Source: Amphibalanus amphitrite (lineage: Eukaryota; Arthropoda; Thecostraca; Balanomorpha; Balanidae). From it: a stretch of 64,000 nt of DNA. The position numbers and the translations under genes are program-made. The stretch covers positions 1,240,001 through 1,304,000 of the forward strand of contig NW_024881501.1 of assembly GCF_019059575.1 (NCBI RefSeq), written 5' to 3'. This document shows, piece by piece, positions 46,711 through 57,933 of the stretch. The notes below the pieces were generated by a model, which did not search any database, was not told where the DNA came from, and worked only from the letters and a program-made list of their open reading frames with translations. Position 1 is the stretch's first letter; each line of letters opens with the position of its first letter.

Positions 46711-47079
46711 CTTTAAACATCGCCTTCCTCAGCCACGCTCTACACCGCATCACATAAGAAAACCGCCAATATCGATTACAAAACACACATAAAGGAATTT
46801 CGTAGGTAGAGATCAGAGGAATACTTCACCTCCTTTATCTGGCGCGTCAATAGGTATAAAGTAATCTTTGGCGTCTACGCACTAGGAACATCTATAATGC
46901 AAACAGCAGTTCAGAAACCATCCACTAAAATTGCAACAAGGCAAGGGTTGGTCAAAATAAATTATAGTCACCGTGATAAATAGCAAACGAAATACAGAAC
47001 GAGCAAGCACAACAAAGCATTCCACACTCGTTTAGACTGTACCTACAATATGCCTACATAAGACATTGCAGCAGTGTAC

Positions 47080-47380
47080 AAGGGAAACATTCTTTAAAGA
47101 TGCTAACGTGAGGAGTTTTAAAAGTTTGGTGAACATAGTTACGAGTCACTGCACAAGAAATGTCGCGGTCGCCAGCCGGCCCAGGCGAAAGAGTCGACGG
47201 AGACGGCGTCAAACAAACCCGAGAGGGGGTAGTTTCATCCGCATCAGCGGAGGCGCTCTCTCTGTTAAGGTCGTCAGTTACCAGCCGCAGCACCCTGCTG
47301 GCGATTTGATAGCTGCTCTCATTCTCAGCTGGCTGAGCGCCATGTGCCGGGTCATCCGGCTCCATGATTTCCCCTTTCAT
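47080..47380 (-). pseudogene. Retroelement-like coding fragment
   Basis: The frame has DDPAHGAQPAENE and SSYQIASRVLRLVTDD, loosely like the linker after RNase H in the Gypsy element at 51.7-56.5 kb (DDPAPEDEEAE, HQLASVLSRLATDG). It could equally be the tail of the LINE just upstream on the minus strand. Confidence 0.35.
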
Positions 47381-47399
47381 TAGCAGCTGCTGTTGTAGT

Positions 47400-48110
47400 T
47401 ATTGTTGTTGCGTTCCTTTCAGCTGCTGCCGCAGCATAGCCGTACGGTTCTGGATGGTTCTCACGGCGGCAGCCAGGGTCACCAAATCCGTCTCCCCGTA
47501 GCCACACCAGACTCGGAAAAATGTACCGAGATGTACCGAGCCAATGTTGCAGCACTCGCGGCATTCATCGGTAGGACTCCGCCCAACCCAATGTCGGCAC
47601 TGGCAGGAGCCCGACCAGTGGTCCAAGCGAAACTGATGAAAATCGACAGCTGATGAGCGGTCCTCCACTGACGCCGGACGGGTGGCGACGGCGCGGCCGG
47701 TCCTGGAGCTGGAACAGCAGAATGGACCGGATAGACGGCGGTCGACCCATATCGACCGGTACCATCCGTCCGGCCAGCTCCTCCAACACCGCTCTTAGGG
47801 CGAATAGCTCGCCGCGCGTGCTAGAGCAGAGGGCGCCTGCCGCGACACGCACCTCTCGGATGTCGCGGTTCGGGGGGGGGGGGGTGGCCCCTCCTCCTCC
47901 ATCTAGCACACCATCGGTGGCGGAGCTGTCTGACCAGATCAAGCTCGCCTCAGACGGGAGCTCCGCCAGACGACTTTCCGCCGCCTTGGCTCGCCAGCCG
48001 TCGCGCCCAAACTCGCTTCAGGCCGTGAGTCTATAGCCGGCGCGGTGGCGTGGCTTCGCCATGGTAGCCTTGGGCGGGTTGTCCTCAGAGAACGCATTCG
48101 CATTGGCGAG
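47400..48110 (-). pseudogene. LINE fragment: RNase H domain and C-terminal region
   Basis: Minus-strand frames carry ANAFSEDNPPKATMAK, then SLIWSDSSATDGV and REVRVAAGALCSSTRGELFA, an RNase H core with its aspartate and glutamate as in I/Jockey-group LINEs. After a frameshift near 47680 comes LDHWSGSCQCRHWVGRSPTD with a following Cys-rich segment. An in-frame stop occurs near 48020 and a C-run interrupts the core at 47872. The copy is dead. Confidence 0.75.
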
Positions 48111-48149
48111 GAGGCGAGCAGCGCCACGAGTCCTGAAAAGACCAAACAA

Positions 48150-51100
48150 TATCAATAGACAATCAAAACTGTAAAAATTGGCATTAACTGCGCAACTGAT
48201 GTTTGCTTGTTTGTTTATTAGGGTTTACGGGCGCTGCGGTGGTCATTTTGCACCCATGAAGCTGTTCTGGTGAACCTGCGCAACTGAGCAGTGATCATGC
48301 TATAACTTATGTTTGGCGTAGTACCAGGGTTCCAACTCCACCTAAAATTTCGGCGCACGTCAGGTGTAACGTCACATGCGACAAATTCAGCGCATGTCAG
48401 TTGGGCAAACTAAGGCTGATGGAATAATATAAAACGAGGGCACCAACAATTGATCCTAAATGACCATACTTGGACATTAATGCAGACCCTCTCTGTATCA
48501 CCAATTGTCAGAAAACAAGCGGTTTCAAGGAGCGTTAGAGAGTCATGAAGCCAGGATAAAACACAGTGCTATTTTCTAAAAACAGTTTTTACATGATAGA
48601 GTTGGGCAACTCTCTCCCTCTCTCTCCGTTTACTATTCGCAAGGCCAAAAAGGCCAATTGGTTTTGAAAGACATTGGATTACAAGCTGAGAATTTTTTAC
48701 TTTATCATAAAATGTTAAACCTGCGTGTAGATAAAGTCTGAACGGTGGTTTGTAGGCTGATAGGTTGGAGGTTGAAGGTTAGTAGGGAAGTTAAGGTCAG
48801 GATAATTTCTGCTTTTTATTTTCATTGGACTTCAGTCTTCATCAACACACGCATCAAAAATATCATCTATTTGAGCATCTTCAAGCCTCAATATACAAGT
48901 TGTACCACAAAAAATTAAAAATTGATGTCATGCCAACATATGGTCATGATTTTTACCACCAGAATTGAATTAAATGCCTATTGATGCTTTACCTAATATT
49001 TTGAAGCCTGAAATCTGATTAACCAAACATTTTTTTTCTTGTGTTGGCAGTCTAAAATTTGGCTGGCTTGAGCGCGATGCTATTGCTCTAGCAGAATCTC
49101 AAACGGATGTCTACCAAGTGCCACTCCCAAGAAAGTTTTTCAAGATTCTAAAACCACAAACTTTGTTGCTGCCTGATCGTGTGATGGTAAATCAAATGAT
49201 AGCACTCCGTCTGAGGCCAGTTTTACAAACAGAAAATAGCCACCTGCCGGATTATTTTGCCTAAAGGCTAATTCACATATGGAGTGTAGGTAAATGGTGA
49301 AGCCCTCACTGCTTACATGCCTATCGCGTTTACCCTCTGTATGTTGTACCTACGTGGAATGGATATATGAGGAGAAAAATTCCAGGCAGCTATTTTTGTT
49401 GGTAAATCGGGTAAAGTAAAACTGGCCTCTGAACGAAAATTTGGACTGAGTGAGATGTCGGCTCTTTGGTGGTTTGGATAGGAGTTGATGATTTTAATTG
49501 AAAGATTAAAAGGAAAGGGCAGGGGCGCGGGAACTACTTTCCGACTGGGGGGGCACACCATAATAGAGATCAACCTAGGGTACCCCCAAATCTAGTTTTC
49601 TCACCGGTTTTAGGCCACTTATTTTTCACCCCTCGGCTTTTTCAACAAAAAAAGAAAACATTTGCAAAAAAAAGTGTGGTATTCCGTCTCAAAGATGTGG
49701 GGGCACCGCCCCCACGGCCCCAGAGTTGGGGGGGGGGGGGGGCAAGCTGCCCCCACTGCCCCCCCGGCTCCCGCGCCTATGGGAAAGGGTTTCAAGACAA
49801 TCGGCATGACAAACCAACACCTTACCTGCAGTTCAAGTTTGTCGATTTCTTCATCAAAATCTAGTCTTCGTCTAGTCCACAAATCAAGATAAAATTACTG
49901 GATAGGTACAACTTCTTCTTCTTCTTCTTCTTCTGCACCTCACCTGCCACCCCCTACACTTCTACCTTATTCTGATAAATATCTTTACATAATTTTCACA
50001 AGAATGCCACTCAACGGGGTAGATCTAAAAGAGTGCAGGGCTTAAGTTTTGAGCTACAGAGTTCTCAGTGATTTTGAGACACCCAATATGTCTTTGGCAC
50101 GCCGTATTTGTCTCTCACCGCTTGCGAATTCGGCGATATGATTGGTCGAAGGCCGAGGCTATGGGTCCAAGAAAAGGCCAAGATTCCTGCCAAGATTCTT
50201 ACAGATAGCCAAGACCGATGACTGACGTGACTGACGGCATGTTACTGCCCTTGGCATATTGCCAATGCACTGCTCCGTCATATCGGCAGTGATGTCAACA
50301 GTCATATCGGAAGTAATATGGTAGCTAAACGCAAAAACCATTTGGTGTATGGCTACCATACTTTTCCGATAACGAGACATTCTAGATCAATCTCTCTACT
50401 GTTGGCGACATCTGCTGAGAAATCCCAAGACCGAACGCAAGCACATAAAAGTAATGCACTCTAAGGATGCGTTCGAAATCTGGGAAGTGACGGATTTCAT
50501 TCCTCAATGCGTGTCCCAGCGTTCCCCATGCTGTTTGTTCCGCCATCTATTGCCATGTTTCGCATTCGCACTTCATGAATTCACCACCCCGCCAAGTAGG
50601 TTGGTATCAAGTTGGTATAGGTGTCGCATTGCTCTGGTCGATTAGGCTGAGCCAGCTGTCTGGAGAGTGGAGCCGATCCAAAAAACGCAGAAATTCAAAA
50701 CACCGACTCCAAAGCAATGGCAATTGGCAGCATGCATATCGACATTAGAGCGTAATTCTGTCGTGATTGCGTCAGAAGCAAACATAATGGCAAGAGTTTC
50801 TTGTGTGTCGGTAGGCGCGTGTGGAGTCGCTGGACCGACCGGGGACGTACCCAAGGGGGGACGGACGGGGTGCGCCTCCCCCCTAGGGGTTTTCAGGGCC
50901 CATGCTGGCAGAAGGCCAACGTTGGCCAAAATCACGTCGGAGACGAACGAAATTCATGGGAATCCCCCAAAAAATCACGTCAGGACTCAGGACAATCAAG
51001 ACTCTCCGACTCGCCTGCCACCTAGGGCCCTTCAATTTACTGCGTGGGGCCTCCTGTGAATAACCGCTAGTGTCTGTGTCTGACCACTAGGACCCTGGAC

Positions 51101-51685
51101 CCCTCTGACTCCTCGGGTAGAGGGCCCTCTGTAGGTAGGAGGCTCTCTCTACGGGATTCCTCCGCTCCCCCCTCGGCCAAATTCTAGGTTATACGTGCCT
51201 GCGTTAAGCCGGGGTCGGAGAGAGGAGTTGACGACCGAATGACAAGGAGTACTCGTCCTGAAAGTAAACATTTGGAATATAAACAATCCAAAGCTGTTCA
51301 GTATTTATATCATTCGAGAGCAGTGCCTTCAATTTGGATACACTTAGCATTCATTTCCCACACCCGTGTACACTCCACGAAGGCTTCTCCGCTGCGGACT
51401 CCTGCTTCCGCCGATGCGTCAGTTCTGTTATGGTCGGTAGTGGCGATTAACACGGCGATATCCTTGGAGCGACACAGGACGACCGAAACACGATGGCGGC
51501 GACCATGGAACTGTTTATTTTTTATGTGCTTCCATATGACCGGGGGGGTGAGACCAAATGAAGGGAAAGGAAAACGTGCCCCATCACAACACCCCCCCCC
51601 CCCTCAAGACGCATGCGTCGGTACAAGATACGCATTGCGTCTAACACATAAACAAAAATGTACACCACACACGGTGTGGACGCAC
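48150..51685. other. Intergenic sequence with degenerate repeats, no gene recognised
   Basis: 48150-49500 is AT-rich with no domains. 49530-49790 is a G/C-run element with GCGCGGGA...CTCCCGCGCC ends. (TTC)n lies at 49911-49933. 50080-50400 shares phrases with 61520-61670. 51211-51600 was searched for a 3' LTR of the Gypsy element; none was found. Confidence 0.4.
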
Positions 51686-51689
51686 GAAC

Positions 51690-53699
51690 TCAGTCGTACG
51701 TCTGGTCCGCCCAGCGCACGGTCAGTCGGGCCGGACGGCGACGGCGGCGCGTCCCACGGCGCACTGAGCTGGGGTCGTCGGCGCTGTTCCGCAGCACCGG
51801 TGGTGCCGGCTGTCCGCCCGCCGGCGCAGCGGCGGCGGTCTCCTCCGTGCCGTCGGGTGCCGAGCTCGGAGCGAGCTGCTGCCGGCGCCCGGGTGCAGGT
51901 GTGGCGGCGCCCTCCGAGATGAGAGATCTCTGGGGTCGCAGATAGCGCTGGTTCCGCCAGTAGACTCGGCCACTGGGCAGCCGGACCAGGTAGTCGCGCC
52001 GCTGCCCGACCGCCGTGATGACGCCGACGCGGTCCCACAGCCCCGACCGCGGGTCTTGGACGAGCACACGCTGACCCATGGTGAGCGCGCTGTGCTGGCG
52101 GGCTGTCGTGTCGTACCGCTCGACTGTTTCCTGTTGCTGCGCGGCGGCCCTGGCGTCACAGTCGTCCGCCGCCCGCTGCCAGCAGTCGGCGAAGGCCCGG
52201 TGGTGCGCCGGCACTGCCGATCTCAGCGGGTGGCCGAACAGGACCTGAGCCGGAGAGCGGCCGTCGGCGCGCGGCGTGTTGCACAGCTCCAGCAGCCCCT
52301 GCGCGTAGGCGTCCGTGTCGAGCTCGCCGCTGCTGGTCGCCTTCTGGATGAGCCGTTTGGCGGCCTTGACCGCCGACTCGGCGTGCCCATTAGACTGAGG
52401 GTAGTGCGGTGTAGAGATCTGGTGCTCCACTCCCCAGCGGCGCAGAAACTCTCGGGTGAGCCGGGCGGTGAACTGGTGTCCACCGTCTGTCCGGAGGGTG
52501 GTGGGCACGCCGGTGGCCGCGAATATCTGGCGCAGGCTGCAGACCAGGTCTCTGGCAGTCGCCTCGCCGGCCACGTGCGACACAAACGGCCACCCGGACA
52601 GCCGGTCCGCGTATACCAGGAACGTGCGGCCGGCCCAGGCGAAGTAGTCAGCGGAGACAGCCTCAAGCACTCGTGATGGCGTCTTTTCCGGCATCAGCGG
52701 CTCCTTCTGCTGACTGGGCAGGTACTGCTGGCAGGCCGGGCACGCTCCGACATGGTTCGCAATGTCACTGTCCAGGAACGGCCAGTAGACTACCTGCCGC
52801 GCGCGGCGTTTGGTGCGCTCGACGCCCTGGTGACTGGCGTGCAGGCGCTCGAGCGTGGCGCGCCGCAGACTGGGCGGTATCACGAGCCGCTGGCCGCACA
52901 CCACCAGGCCGTCGTCCACGGCCAGCCGGTCCCGAACTCCCCAGTACGGTCGGAGGCGCGGGTCCAGCTGTGACCGGTGCTCTGGAAACCCGTTCAGGAT
53001 CAGGTCAGTGACTGCGATGAGCTCCGGATCGGCGGCGGCGGCGGCGCGCACCTCTGTCAGCGCCGCGTCTTTGAACGGGCTGGGACCGTCGTCCGCCCCG
53101 TCGGTGGCCAGCCGTGAGAGCACGCTGGCGAGCTGATGGCTGGCGTCCCTCTCGGCTTCCTCGTCCTCAGGCGCCGGGTCATCCACCGGCGCGCGCGACA
53201 GCGCGTCCGGGATGGCGTGCAGCTTGCCTTGCCGCCAGATGGCGAGCAGGTTGAACGGCGCCAGCCGTTCTCGTAGCCGCTGGAGCCGCGGATTTTCGAT
53301 CTCCGCAAGGCTCTTACTGTTGAGGATCGGGATGAGCGGCCGGTGATCGGTCAGGACTTCAAACCGCTGCATCCCGCCGAGATAGATGCTGCATTTCTTG
53401 CAGGCCCAGGCCAGGGCCAGCAGCTCCAACTCGATCACGGCGTACCGCGACTCGGCGTCCGATAGGAAGCGTGAGCCGCACTGGATCAGTCGCCACCGGC
53501 CTGCGGCGTCTTGCTGCAGCAGGCAGTAGCCCAGGCCGCCGGAGCGAGCGGCGTCAGTCTCAAGGACTGTGCAGCGGCGAGGGTCGAAGAAGTCGAGCAC
53601 GGGAGGCGACGTGAGTGCCATCTTCACCGCGCTGAACGCCTGCTCGTGCGCTGGCGTCCACAGCCACGCGTTCCGCGGCCGCAGCAGCTGTCTCAGCGG
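51690..53699 (-). pseudogene. Gypsy pol: RNase H and integrase
   Basis: Counted from the Met at 53627: RNase H with VLETDAA (D25), ELELLALAW (E66/E68) and LTDHRPL (D94). Then the integrase zinc finger H263/H266 and C296/C299, and the catalytic core with D327 (VSADYF), D381 (RTDGGHQF) and E417 (NGHAES), giving the D-x35-E spacing. The C-terminus has LVQDPRSGLWDRVGVI and YLVRLPSGRVYWRNQRYLRP, typical of Gypsy integrase tails; no chromodomain is evident. The frame is open for 645 codons but separated from the reverse transcriptase by the stop at 53700. Confidence 0.92.
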
Positions 53700-54580
53700 C
53701 TAGGCGGCGGCGGCGACCTCTGGGGAGAAGGCGCCGAGCTGGGTCACCAGGCCGAGGAACGACCGTAGGTCGGTGATGTTGCCCGGCCTGGGGAAGGCCT
53801 GGATGGCACGGACTTTCTTGCCGTCGGCGGTATAGCCAGCCGAATTGATGCGAAAGCCGCAGAATTCGACCTCGTCTTCCGCGAACTGACATTTGTCCGG
53901 GTTGAGTGTGATACCGTGCTGGTCACACCTTAGCAGAATCTGCCGCACGTGCTGCAGGTGGGCGGCGTAGTCAGCGTCATAGGCCAGGACGTCGTCCACG
54001 ACCTTACACGTGCGCGGGATGTCGCCGAGCGCGGCGTCACCGCGCTGGTTGTACACGTCGCCAGAGCTGACGATTCCCATTGGAGCCCTCAGGTACCGGT
54101 AGCGGCCCCACGGCGTGATAAAACACGTCAGGTCTCGTCTCTGTCTTCTGGCCGGATGGGGACCTGGTGGTACCCCGCCTTGCTGTCCAGCTTGGTGAAG
54201 TACGCAGCGCCGGGTGAGACGAAGGCGAGTGCGTCTTGAGGCGAGCGGACCGGGTACGTCGGTCGCTTCACGAACCGGTTCAGTTTCGTGAAGTGCACGG
54301 TCAGCCGACAGCCGGACACTGTGCCGTCTGACGACCCCTTGGCCACAGGAACGATCGGATGACACCAGTCTGTGGGGTGCTCCACCGGCTCGATGATGTC
54401 CTTTTCCATCAGCTCGTCGAGTTGCAGTCGCACGTCCTCTCGCCAACAGAACGGGATATTCCGGGCGGTGGTCACAGCGTGAGGGACGGCGTCGTCTGTC
54501 AGCTCGATCTTCATCGGCTCCCCCGTCATCTTCCGCAGGGTCGACTCCGTATCGAAGACCCTCGGGAACTCGGCTTTCAA
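53700..54580 (-). pseudogene. Gypsy pol: reverse transcriptase (two frames)
   Basis: The first part (54580-54128) holds VFDTESTLRKMTGEPMKIEL, the HPTDWCHPIVPVAK region and motif A LDSKAGYHQVPIR. The second part, in a different frame from about 54125 to 53700, holds WGRYRYLRAPMGIVSSGDVY and the catalytic KVVDDVLAYD. It ends with FLGLVTQLGAFSPEVAAAA and a TAG in a GCC-rich stretch. All catalytic residues are present; only frame and stop defects mark it as inactive. Confidence 0.9.
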
Positions 54581-54599
54581 TTTGTCGAAATCTGCCCGC

Positions 54600-55724
54600 C
54601 GCTGCCGTGCGGAGGGGGTGCCACCGGCGGCCGGGCGGCGGCGCGCGCGTAGGGCCGGGCGGCGGCGCCCGCCCGGTCGGGTCGGCGCCGGCCGAGCTGG
54701 CGGCCGGCCGGTCGGCGGCAGAGACGCGGCTTATGTCCCGGGTCTCCTCAGGTGCCGCCGTCGTGCCGCTGCAGCGCCGTAGTGCGGGCTGTCTGCCGGC
54801 GGCGGGGGCCTCAGGCGGCTCGCCGGGCGGCGGCGGCTCCGGTGCCCCACCGTCCGTCCCAGTCTCGGCTGCCGAGCCGCGCTGGCAAATCTGCCGGGGA
54901 AAGCTCGCCGGTAGAATTCCCAGGCCGATACAATCGTGCCACGACAGCAGTGGTGAGTGCAGTGCTCGCAGAACGGACACCTGCACGGTCTGTATGACGT
55001 CACCGAGCTGAAGGGTGAGGGCGCACGTGCCCACACAGTCCAGCCGGCGGCTGTCGGCGGCCCACAGCACAGCCGTGGAGGGCGTGAGGTCCGCTCTGCT
55101 CACTCCCATGGACTCGGCTTGTTGCAGTGAGAGGGCTGATATCTCGGCGCCTGTGTCGGGCGTCCATACGGTCGTCCGCCTGACTCCGTTTGGCAGGTGC
55201 AGCTGTAGCCGGACCTGCGGCGACCGGTGGGCCGTCACACTGTTGAGGCGCGCGCCCGGCGTCCGGGCTGCCGGCGGCGCTGACTGCTGCCGGTTCCCCG
55301 TGTCTCTCGTGGTTGCATTCGCTGCCAGCACCGAAACCTGCCGGTGCGACGCGTCGGCAGCCGTGCTGACACGGCGGCGGCTGATTGCGCTACGGTGGCG
55401 CCGGCCCCTCCCCTGGCGGCTGCTGCTCGCGCTACGGAAGCGCCAGTCCTGTCCCTGGTGGCTGCGCTCGGAACTAGGCGTCTGCCGGCGCCGCTCTTCA
55501 GTGCCCGCGGCATGCCGACAGACCGAGGAAAAGTGGTCCCGTTCGTGGCCATCGGTGGCAGGTGCGACCCAGGGCGGGGCAGGCACGACCGTCCGTGTGC
55601 TGCGCGGCACCGCAGCGGTCACACCGCCGGGTCTGGTCGGCCGAGCGCGAGTCCGCGCCGCTCGGCCGACCGCGCTGTCGCCGGTACTCGGAGAGCCGGC
55701 GCAGAGACGGCTCGCCCGGGCCAC
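54600..55724 (-). pseudogene. Gypsy pol: protease region
   Basis: The frame contains RRTTVWTPDTGAEISALSL, with the DTGA active site of a retropepsin, and a downstream hydrophobic LLSWHDCIGLGILPASF segment matching the flap-to-ILG part of the domain. Before it lies a low-complexity Arg/Ser-rich stretch overlapping the end of gag in another frame. After 54600 this frame continues but no longer resembles pol. Confidence 0.8.
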
Positions 55725-56493
55725 GGATCGCCGAGCTGTTGAGACGGGCGCTCTCGGACGCCCGGCACAGGTCGGCGGCCATCTGGAAGGTCAGATCGGG
55801 CAGTTCCAGCATGCGGCGTCTGGCCTCGTCATCACTGGTGCCCACCACCAGATGGTCTCGGAACCTATCATCGGTGCAGTTCGGGCAAAAATCACAGCAG
55901 GACGCTATCTCCTTCAGGGCGCAGATAAAATCGTCCACTGACTCGCCTGGCTCCAGCATCCGCATGTTAAACTCGCAGCGGTCGATCACCACGTTCCGCT
56001 GCCGCCGAAGGTGGGTGTGCATGGCGGTGATTACATCGGCCATGGACGCCTCGGCCGGGATGGGCAGGCCAAACCGGACCACGCGGGCCCAGTCGTCGTC
56101 GAGAACAGCGAGCAGGGCGGCCCGCTGCTCAGCCTCGGTGAGATCGTGGACGCCGGTGAGGAGGCAGTAGCCGGAGAACTTCTCTTTCCAGGCCTCAAAC
56201 TCCTTGAGGGTAGCGGTAGCCGCCAGCCGGGGCGTGGGCGTGCCGGCGGCGGGCATGCGTGCACGCGGCCGGGCGCCGGAATCGGGCCCCGCGGCTGCCT
56301 GGGCGGGTGCCGTGGCGTCCTGCACGGCCGTCGGGCCGGGAAGCACCCGCTCCAACAGCGCCGCCATCCGCTCCTCACGTCGCGCTGCCGCTGCAGCCAG
56401 CTCCAATTGCTGCTGCAGCATGCCCCGAAGTAGCTCCATCTCAGACGGCTTCTCGGCGGCGGCGGCCGACTGCGCCTCATCGCCGCCCGCCAT
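55498..56493 (-). CDS. Gypsy gag
   Basis: A 331-codon frame has an N-terminal coiled-coil-like segment (LLRGMLQQQLELAAAAARRE), then capsid-like FEAWKEKFSGYCLLTGV, and MRMLEPGESVDDFICALKEI. A single Cys-His knuckle-like motif CDRCGAAQHTDGRAC sits near the end. The last 20 residues appear frameshifted. Its base composition is GC-rich and it is clearly a different lineage from the gag at 57934. Confidence 0.8.
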   Translation of the reverse strand: MAGGDEAQSAAAAEKPSEMELLRGMLQQQLELAAAAARREERMAALLERVLPGPTAVQDATAPAQAAAGPDSGARPRARMPAAGTPTPRLAATATLKEFEAWKEKFSGYCLLTGVHDLTEAEQRAALLAVLDDDWARVVRFGLPIPAEASMADVITAMHTHLRRQRNVVIDRCEFNMRMLEPGESVDDFICALKEIASCCDFCPNCTDDRFRDHLVVGTSDDEARRRMLELPDLTFQMAADLCRASESARLNSSAIRGPGEPSLRRLSEYRRQRGRPSGADSRSADQTRRCDRCGAAQHTDGRACPALGRTCHRWPRTGPLFLGLSACRGH

Positions 56494-56576
56494 CTTGGAC
56501 GCGCGCGCCGCACACAGATGTCACTCGCGACTGGCGACACGAGCATGAATCAGAGATTATCCCAGCCGCTCGCCAG

Positions 56577-57250
56577 GTTTCGTGCCCCACCCCACGCCAG
56601 CCCGTCACCGACTTCAGTCGGCTGGGCGGCCCATCTTCCGCGATAGTCCTGAGGGCTTGCCCTCGGGGAGCGCGTGCGCCTTGGCGAAGAGCTTCGCTAC
56701 CAGCACGTCTCGCCGGGCGGCCAGCGGGCACCGGCATCAGTCCGGACTTCACCATCACTGCGTGGGCTGGGATAAACAAGGGGCAGCCGGTGATATACGG
56801 GTCACCGCCTGCATCTCCCTTTGGAGGAGTTCCACGTGGGATTGTGGCGTCACCGGGAGCCAGGTGGCGGCCGCGTGCACCAGCACTCCACGGACGTATC
56901 CAGACGCTACAGCGCAGAGCTGTCGTTCCTCTAGTCCCCAGCGCCGCGCTGTCAGCTTGCGAAGCTGCTGGATCCGGGGCGCACTCGGGAGCGGAGACTG
57001 CGGCAATGGGCCCCGAAGTGAAGGAGCAGGTTGAGGGGGTGGCTCCGAGTAGTTTGAGACGGTCGGCTGCTGGAACCGACTTTCCGTCGACTTTGATGGC
57101 ACAGTCCACGGCGTCCGCGGCGCTCTAGGAGACGACGAGCAGCTGCGTATTTCACCCGCTACCAGCATCTTGGACTGTTTTGCCCAGCGCAACACAGCGT
57201 ACGTCGTCTGCCGCGTCCGGCCCCAGTTCAGTATCGTCTGTTTCCATTAA
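56577..57250 (-). pseudogene. LINE fragment: C-terminal part of reverse transcriptase
   Basis: Minus-strand frames contain VLRWAKQSKMLVAGE, DCAIKVDGKSVPAADRLKLL, HFGAHCRSLRSRV, QLRKLTARRWGLEE, CAVASGYVRGVL and a final RLKSVTGWRGVGHETWRAAG. This is the thumb/connection region of I/Jockey-group LINE reverse transcriptases, spread over three frames. It ends exactly where the Gypsy element begins. Confidence 0.75.
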
Positions 57251-57363
57251 CACTCTGAAATGACAAAATAATTAGCCATTAAAATCAAAGTTCAGCACTG
57301 ACGAAGTTTAACCAAACTTGCCATTTCAACATAACACAGTGAGCTGTCAGAATGCTGTTCTTT

Positions 57364-57572
57364 TGTGCTTTGACACAGTTGCAAAATAGGTACCTTCATA
57401 CGTATATCATAGAAGTAATTACTGGTTATTATTATTGGAGGATTTTTTTGCAGCATTCTCGTCAAGTAAAATACATTATCTTCTTTAAAAGGACCATAGT
57501 GTGAGGTGTAAATACAGTCTGTAAGGTTGTCCAGACTAATTGTGCCCCTATTTGTACGGTCTGGGCTGGAGC
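57364..57572. repeat. Left terminal inverted repeat
   Basis: About 209 bp from TGTGCTTTGACACAG to GTCTGGGCTGGAGC. It pairs along its whole length with 60535-60744. Confidence 0.93.
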
Positions 57573-57933
57573 ATGTACTGTTGGCATGTTTGCACGTCCA
57601 CTTTGGATTAATCTGGCTTGCTAAGCGAATGCGATGGCAGCGCCTTGCATTGCTTGCATGCGGTGGTTGGCATTGTTGGGAGGTGTTCTAACTATCTGTT
57701 TGTCCCGCTTTGCCCACAGCGTCGACTGGGTTGAATATACTTGTATTTCTGAGTGAACAGTTTCTCACATTTGGAGGCAGCCATTCAACCCAGTCTGGAA
57801 CCCACTCTTGCTTCCGAAGACGCTTGAGGTGGCAGAATTCCAGCAAGTCAATGATTTTTTTTTGTGATAGCGTGGATGAAAAAGTTCAAGCACTCTCTTT
57901 AAAGTAGCGGCCAAGGAGCCACGGACACAGGAC
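57573..57933 (+). promoter_or_regulatory. Leader of the gag gene with candidate splice acceptor
   Basis: TTTGTCCCGCTTTGCCCACAG at 57699-57719 is a strong-looking 3' splice site (pyrimidine tract and CAG), so the gag transcript may have a spliced leader. After it, 57826-57907 has coding-like text (QQVNDFF, DSVDEKVQALSLK) broken by a T-run and a TAG at 57905. This may be an eroded N-terminal extension of gag. GACTGGGTTGAAT and its complement 50 bp apart could form a small hairpin. Confidence 0.4.

Larger units (their letters stand above)
51690..56493 (-). mobile_element. Ty3/Gypsy-type retrotransposon, degenerate, no LTRs seen
   Basis: Minus-strand order is gag, protease, reverse transcriptase, RNase H, integrase, the Ty3/Gypsy order. 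The coding region is nearly full length and GC-rich. It has frame changes near 54600 and 54125 and an in-frame stop at 53702-53700. No repeated sequence was found between 51.2-51.69 and 56.5-56.58 kb, and the 5' side abuts a LINE fragment at about 56577. The element may therefore have lost its LTRs or be truncated. Confidence 0.88.

Noticed and set aside
55015-57128. Plus-strand frames of 200-308 codons opposite the Gypsy element
   Set aside because: They are antisense shadows of GC-rich gag, protease and LINE sequence.
51211-57250. LTRs of the Gypsy element
   Set aside because: No matching sequence of LTR length was found on the two sides; the right side is LINE coding sequence.
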